Positions 5,978 to 8,601 of a DNA stretch of 8,601 bases are shown here, piece by piece. The notes beneath the pieces are model-generated. The model saw only the letters and a program-made list of their open reading frames with translations, did not search any database and was not told where the DNA came from. Each line of letters begins with the position of its first letter. Position 1 is the stretch's first letter. The stretch covers positions 1 to 8,601 of the forward strand of contig JAQUAE010000057.1 in NCBI GenBank assembly GCA_028687395.1, in the 5' to 3' direction. The translations under genes and the position numbers were made by a program. The DNA comes from Anaerolineales bacterium (GTDB taxonomy: Bacteria > Chloroflexota > Anaerolineae > Anaerolineales > UBA4823).

Positions 5978-6646
5978 ATGATCTCCACGCCACTTACCCC
6001 TCCCCCCGTGCGCTTGTCTGTTGACCGTATTGCCCAATCACTGCGAGAAGCCATCTGGGCTGGCAAGCTCAAATCCGGGCAGCCTTTACGGCAAGATGAA
6101 ATTGCCGCTCAATTCAATGTCAGTAAAATCCCTGTCCGCGAAGCGCTGGCGCAGCTTAAAAGCGAGGGATTGGTCATGTTTTACCCTAATCGCGGCGCTA
6201 TTGTTTCCGAATTAACACCTGCGGAAGTTGACGAACTCTATACGATGCGCATCGCCCTGGAATGCGCGGCACTCGAGCGAGCCATCCCCATGCTGACCAT
6301 AGCAGACCTGGGACACGCTGAAAAAATCTTGACCGCCTTGGACAACGAACAAAATGTGGTCCACTGGAGTGAATTGAACTGGCAGTTCCATGCAACGCTA
6401 TATAGATCATCAGGCATGCCGCGGTTGATGGAGACTGTAAAAACACTGCATTTCAACATTTCGCGCTATTTGATCATCTATCTGGACGAGATGGACTACC
6501 AAGCGACGTCGCAGGCGGAACACCGCACCATCCTGGAGGCGTGCCGCCAGGGTGATATCCCGGCAGCAACGATAAGTCTCAAGCAGCATCTACTTTCGGC
6601 AAACGAACACCTGGTTGTTTTTCTCAAGAACCGCACACCAAAATAA
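5978..6646 (+). CDS. GntR-family transcriptional regulator with FCD domain
   Basis: A 222-aa ligand-responsive DNA-binding regulator. The N-terminal winged helix-turn-helix (about 12-75) includes LRQDEIAAQFNVSKIPVREAL, with recognition-helix residues around 49-60 and the wing PNRGAIVSEL. The all-helical FCD effector domain (about 84-213) carries likely metal/ligand positions N134 (LNWQFH, where many relatives have Asp), H138, H182 (EHRTI) and H204. FCD regulators usually sense small carboxylates or amino-acid-type metabolites. No Shine-Dalgarno site precedes ATG 5978, so translation may be inefficient. It ends 9 bases before the SHMT-like gene, so its ligand is probably a substrate or product of that enzyme. 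Autoregulation is suggested by two GTATAC operators in its promoter. Confidence 0.95.
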   Translation: MISTPLTPPPVRLSVDRIAQSLREAIWAGKLKSGQPLRQDEIAAQFNVSKIPVREALAQLKSEGLVMFYPNRGAIVSELTPAEVDELYTMRIALECAALERAIPMLTIADLGHAEKILTALDNEQNVVHWSELNWQFHATLYRSSGMPRLMETVKTLHFNISRYLIIYLDEMDYQATSQAEHRTILEACRQGDIPAATISLKQHLLSANEHLVVFLKNRTPK

Positions 6647-6655
6647 GGAGCAGAA

Positions 6656-8011
6656 ATGGTCGACAGTGATTTCGAAGTGCACGATCCGCAAGTCCTGGCG
6701 CAAGCCAAAGCCGTGATTAGCGCAAGTGAAACGCCCCGCGATTGGGCCAAAGCAGTGGTCGCGGCAGTCAACAGAAACGAGGAATGGCGGGGTAAGCGCT
6801 GCCTTAATCTGTTGGCTCCTGAAGCGCCTACCAGCCCCACCGTTCGCGCATTGCTATCGTCTGAAATTGGAACGCGCGCTGCCGAAGGCCACATTGGCCG
6901 GGTCAACCGTTGGTTCGCCGGCACCCGCTATATCGATGAAGTCGAAGCGCTATGCGTTGAATTGCTCAAACTGGCTTTCCGCAGCCGATATGCCGATCAC
7001 CGCTTAATGGGAAGTATGCTCGGGAACATGGCCGTATACAACGCCATGACACAGCCCGGCGATGTCATTATGAGCGCTGCGCAACCGTTTGGCGGGCATT
7101 CCAGCAACCGGCAGGACGGGCCGGCTGGTTTTCGCGGGCTTAAAATTGTGGACGTCCCTTTTGACCCGGTCGAATTGGAAGTCGATTTGGATGCCTTTGC
7201 CAGAACCGCTCGCCAGGCCCGGCCGGTCCTGGTGGTGATGGGTATGTCCATGACTTTGTTTCCGCTGCCGGTTGGCGAGATGAGCAGCATTATCGCTGAT
7301 TGGGGCGGAAAATTCGTATACGACGGCGCCCACCAGGCAGGTTTGATCGCCGGCGGCCAGTTCCAGGACCCGCTCAATGAAGGCGCGGTGGTACTTACCG
7401 GCTCGGCGGGAAAGACTTTCAGCGGCCCGCAAAGCGGCATGATTTTATGGAATGATCCCAATTTGACCAGGCCACTGGCGGATACTATTTTTCCGGTCCT
7501 GGCTGCTACGCATCAGGTCAACCGGGTGGCGGCGCTGGCAGTATCGGCAGCCGAAATGCTCGAATATGGGAAGGTTTACATGGCCCAGATTGTAAAGAAC
7601 TCGCAAGCGCTTGGTAAAGCCCTGGACGAGCGTGGGATACCGGTGGTCGGCGCCAAGCGTGGATACAGCCGCACACATCAGGTGATCGCCAACGTCAAGC
7701 AATTCGGCGGCGGGTTGGAAGTCGCGCACCGTTTGGCAAAAGCCAACCTGATCACAAACAAGAATCTGGTTCCAGGCGACAAACCTGAAGATTGGGACCG
7801 CCCCAGCGGGCTACGCATGGGGACCATTGAGATCACACGGCTGGGGCTGCGTGAAGCGGATATGGCAACGATTGCGGATTTTATTGCCAGGGTGCTGGTG
7901 CATAACGAAGCGCCAGAGGCGGTAATGAAGGATGTGGAAGACTTCCGCCTGCCGCTGCAAACCATGTATTACAACTTCGACAATGGTTATCCTTCATGGA
8001 TGGAGGCATAG
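6656..8011 (+). CDS. SHMT-like PLP-dependent enzyme (fold type I), divergent active site
   Basis: A 451-aa homologue of serine hydroxymethyltransferase with unknown substrate. Recognisable blocks are LNLLAPEAPTSPTV (50-63), AAEGHIGRVNRWFAG (75-89), NMAVYNAMTQPGD (124-136), YDGAHQAGLIAGG (222-234), the lysine block TGSAGKTFSGPQSG (248-261) and SGLRMGTIEIT (384-394). K253 should carry PLP; D223, H226 and R387 match the PLP-pocket Asp/His and carboxylate Arg of SHMT, with near-identical spacing. Differences: the ASEN serine is Pro55, the PLP-stacking His position appears to be Phe145, the residue before the lysine is Gly rather than His, and GPRGG became GPQSG. A beta-hydroxy amino acid aldolase or hydroxymethyltransferase acting on another substrate is more likely than housekeeping GlyA. 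TAAGGAG lies 6 bases before ATG; it is co-transcribed with gntR. Confidence 0.88.
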   Translation: MVDSDFEVHDPQVLAQAKAVISASETPRDWAKAVVAAVNRNEEWRGKRCLNLLAPEAPTSPTVRALLSSEIGTRAAEGHIGRVNRWFAGTRYIDEVEALCVELLKLAFRSRYADHRLMGSMLGNMAVYNAMTQPGDVIMSAAQPFGGHSSNRQDGPAGFRGLKIVDVPFDPVELEVDLDAFARTARQARPVLVVMGMSMTLFPLPVGEMSSIIADWGGKFVYDGAHQAGLIAGGQFQDPLNEGAVVLTGSAGKTFSGPQSGMILWNDPNLTRPLADTIFPVLAATHQVNRVAALAVSAAEMLEYGKVYMAQIVKNSQALGKALDERGIPVVGAKRGYSRTHQVIANVKQFGGGLEVAHRLAKANLITNKNLVPGDKPEDWDRPSGLRMGTIEITRLGLREADMATIADFIARVLVHNEAPEAVMKDVEDFRLPLQTMYYNFDNGYPSWMEA

Positions 8012-8039
8012 CCAGAAAAAGCAACAAGGAACTGACAGG

Positions 8040-8152
8040 ATGATCCGTTATCATCTTAATACTGGATTTAATCACTTTTTGTATTGTTGGCATTTCCACT
8101 GTTTTTCACCCCCAAGTGTGCAGCATACCCCGAATAGAAACTGAAGTTCTAC
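8040..8152 (+). pseudogene. Possible frameshifted start of a lost membrane-protein gene
   Basis: AAGGA followed 9 bases later by ATG 8040 looks like a translation start downstream of the SHMT-like gene, but that frame yields only a 34-aa unremarkable peptide. Shifting by one base right after the ATG gives a strongly hydrophobic stretch (VIILILDLITFCIVGISTVF). The frame stays open into the antisense of the transposase remnant. This could be the beginning of a third operon gene, perhaps a transporter, broken by a frameshift and a deletion. It is equally possible that it is non-coding. The whole stretch 8012-8477 holds no intact gene: it contains this, the IS110 remnant, its hairpin and a terminator. 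Confidence 0.25.
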
Positions 8153-8281
8153 TTAACTCGCTTGAATTCCTACGTATTTTTTATCCTCGCGCTGGGCGCA
8201 ATCGAAGCGACGTTGGTTATCCAGCACCGTGAACTGCGAGTAACGCTTATGAGCGTCGCAACCCAGTTTATAATCTGTCAT
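8153..8281 (-). pseudogene. IS110-family transposase remnant (N-terminal end only)
   Basis: A 42-codon frame starts with MTDYKLGCDAHKRYSQFTVLD, matching the N-terminus of IS110-type DEDD transposases, where the Asp of GCDAHK is the first catalytic residue of the RuvC-like domain. It has an excellent GGAGGT site 5 bases before ATG 8281. Full-length members are about 300-400 aa; here similarity seems to end near codon 31 (about base 8188) and the frame stops at 8153. The rest of the RuvC domain and the C-terminal serine-containing domain are missing. This is therefore a truncated, inactive element. It lies opposite to and downstream of the gntR/SHMT-like operon. Confidence 0.7.
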
Positions 8282-8336
8282 GCTGCACCTCCTGCTATCA
8301 ACGGCTTATTCCTAAAAGTATAGCCGGTGGTGCAGC
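8282..8336 (-). ncRNA. Hairpin masking the ribosome site of the IS110 remnant
   Basis: In the minus-strand RNA, GCTGCACCACC (8336-8326) pairs with GGAGGTGCAGC (8292-8282), 10 of 11 positions. This buries the Shine-Dalgarno sequence that ends just before ATG 8281. An inner stem GGCT/AGCC (8325-8322 with 8306-8303) can extend it. Such hairpins would limit transposase translation from outside transcripts. In IS110-group elements this upstream region is also where the guide (bridge) RNA is encoded. Whether any such RNA survives here is unknown. Confidence 0.45.
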
Positions 8337-8415
8337 GCTTTCATACAATCAGTTTGACTGTCCTGAGTGCGCGAAGGAACTGTCGGGAGGGCAAGGGGGT
8401 GGGTTGGAACCGGAT

Positions 8416-8452
8416 GGGGCTGCCCGAAAAGAACTGGGCAGCCCCGTTTTTT
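8416..8452 (+). terminator. Strong Rho-independent terminator
   Basis: A perfect 10-bp stem GGGGCTGCCC/GGGCAGCCCC (8416-8425 and 8436-8445) with a 10-base loop is followed by G and TTTTTTATT. It would end plus-strand transcripts from the gntR/SHMT-like operon and insulate the convergent gene at 8478. There is no T-run on the minus side. Confidence 0.88.
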
Positions 8453-8477
8453 ATTGAGGTCGAAAGAGGCGCTGGGG

Positions 8478-8601
8478 CTAATAAATCGGGTTGTATTTGA
8501 ACTTCCACGGGCGCCAGAACCAGAATTTCAGCATGGTCGGTTCGCCACGGTCTGGCGGCATCTGGTTGCAGGGCAAGAAGACCAGGCGTATGTTGCGATT
8601 G
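8478..8601 (-). CDS. C-terminus of an unrecognised protein, cut by window edge
   Basis: An open minus-strand frame enters from the right edge and ends at a TAG at 8478-8480, giving the last 40 residues. The tail is rich in aromatic and basic residues (LKFWFWRPWKFKYNPIY at the end) and preceded by LVFLPCNQMPPDRGEP. The third codon positions are mostly G or C, as expected for a coding region in this genome, and the frame ends shortly before a convergent terminator. I do not recognise the family; the rest of the gene lies outside the window. Confidence 0.6.
   Translation of the reverse strand, partial: NRNIRLVFLPCNQMPPDRGEPTMLKFWFWRPWKFKYNPIY

Noticed and set aside
7004..7461. Two open frames opposite the SHMT-like gene
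   Set aside because: They overlap a gene with clear conserved motifs and show no recognisable domain.

Overview
The window looks like a GC-rich bacterial chromosome segment, most likely from the Chloroflexota (Anaerolineae-like). That placement is an inference from the gene set: paired Hsp20 genes beside a CbpA-type DnaJ, a CAP/LysM surface protein with a Thr/Pro linker, and an IS110-type remnant. There is no rRNA or other taxonomic marker. No tRNA, rRNA, CRISPR array or intact mobile element was seen.

Left part (1-2585): the 5' end of a chromate-transporter (chrA) gene runs off the left edge on the minus strand. Next comes a Rho-independent terminator for a two-gene hsp20 operon, also minus strand. 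Divergent from it, across a 263-bp regulatory gap, is a CbpA/DnaJ-type co-chaperone. The three genes form a compact proteostasis module: two small heat-shock holdases plus a J-protein that would hand clients to DnaK. DnaK itself is not in the window.

Middle part (2596-5786), all minus strand: a 78-aa two-helix membrane protein lies behind a DUF488 (YeaO-like) gene, apparently as an operon. Next is a secreted and membrane-anchored CAP plus LysM protein, and then an MFS_3 (EntS-like) exporter.

Right part (5825-8601): an FCD-family GntR regulator and a divergent SHMT-fold PLP enzyme form a tight plus-strand operon. Its promoter is near consensus (TTGACA-N17-TAGAAT). Two GTATAC-centred operator candidates sit exactly where a repressor would block it, which suggests autoregulation. 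The enzyme keeps the PLP lysine, the Asp/His pair and the carboxylate-binding Arg of SHMT but has lost several other active-site residues, so its reaction is probably not the standard serine/glycine interconversion. Downstream is a decayed stretch: a frameshifted hydrophobic reading frame and the first ~42 codons of an IS110-family transposase, preceded by a hairpin that would hide its ribosome-binding site. A strong terminator follows, then the C-terminus of an unrecognised minus-strand gene at the right edge.

The most interesting items are the GntR/SHMT-like unit with its twin operators and the IS110 remnant with its translation-masking hairpin. I did not find convincing evidence of a wholly new defence or mobile system.
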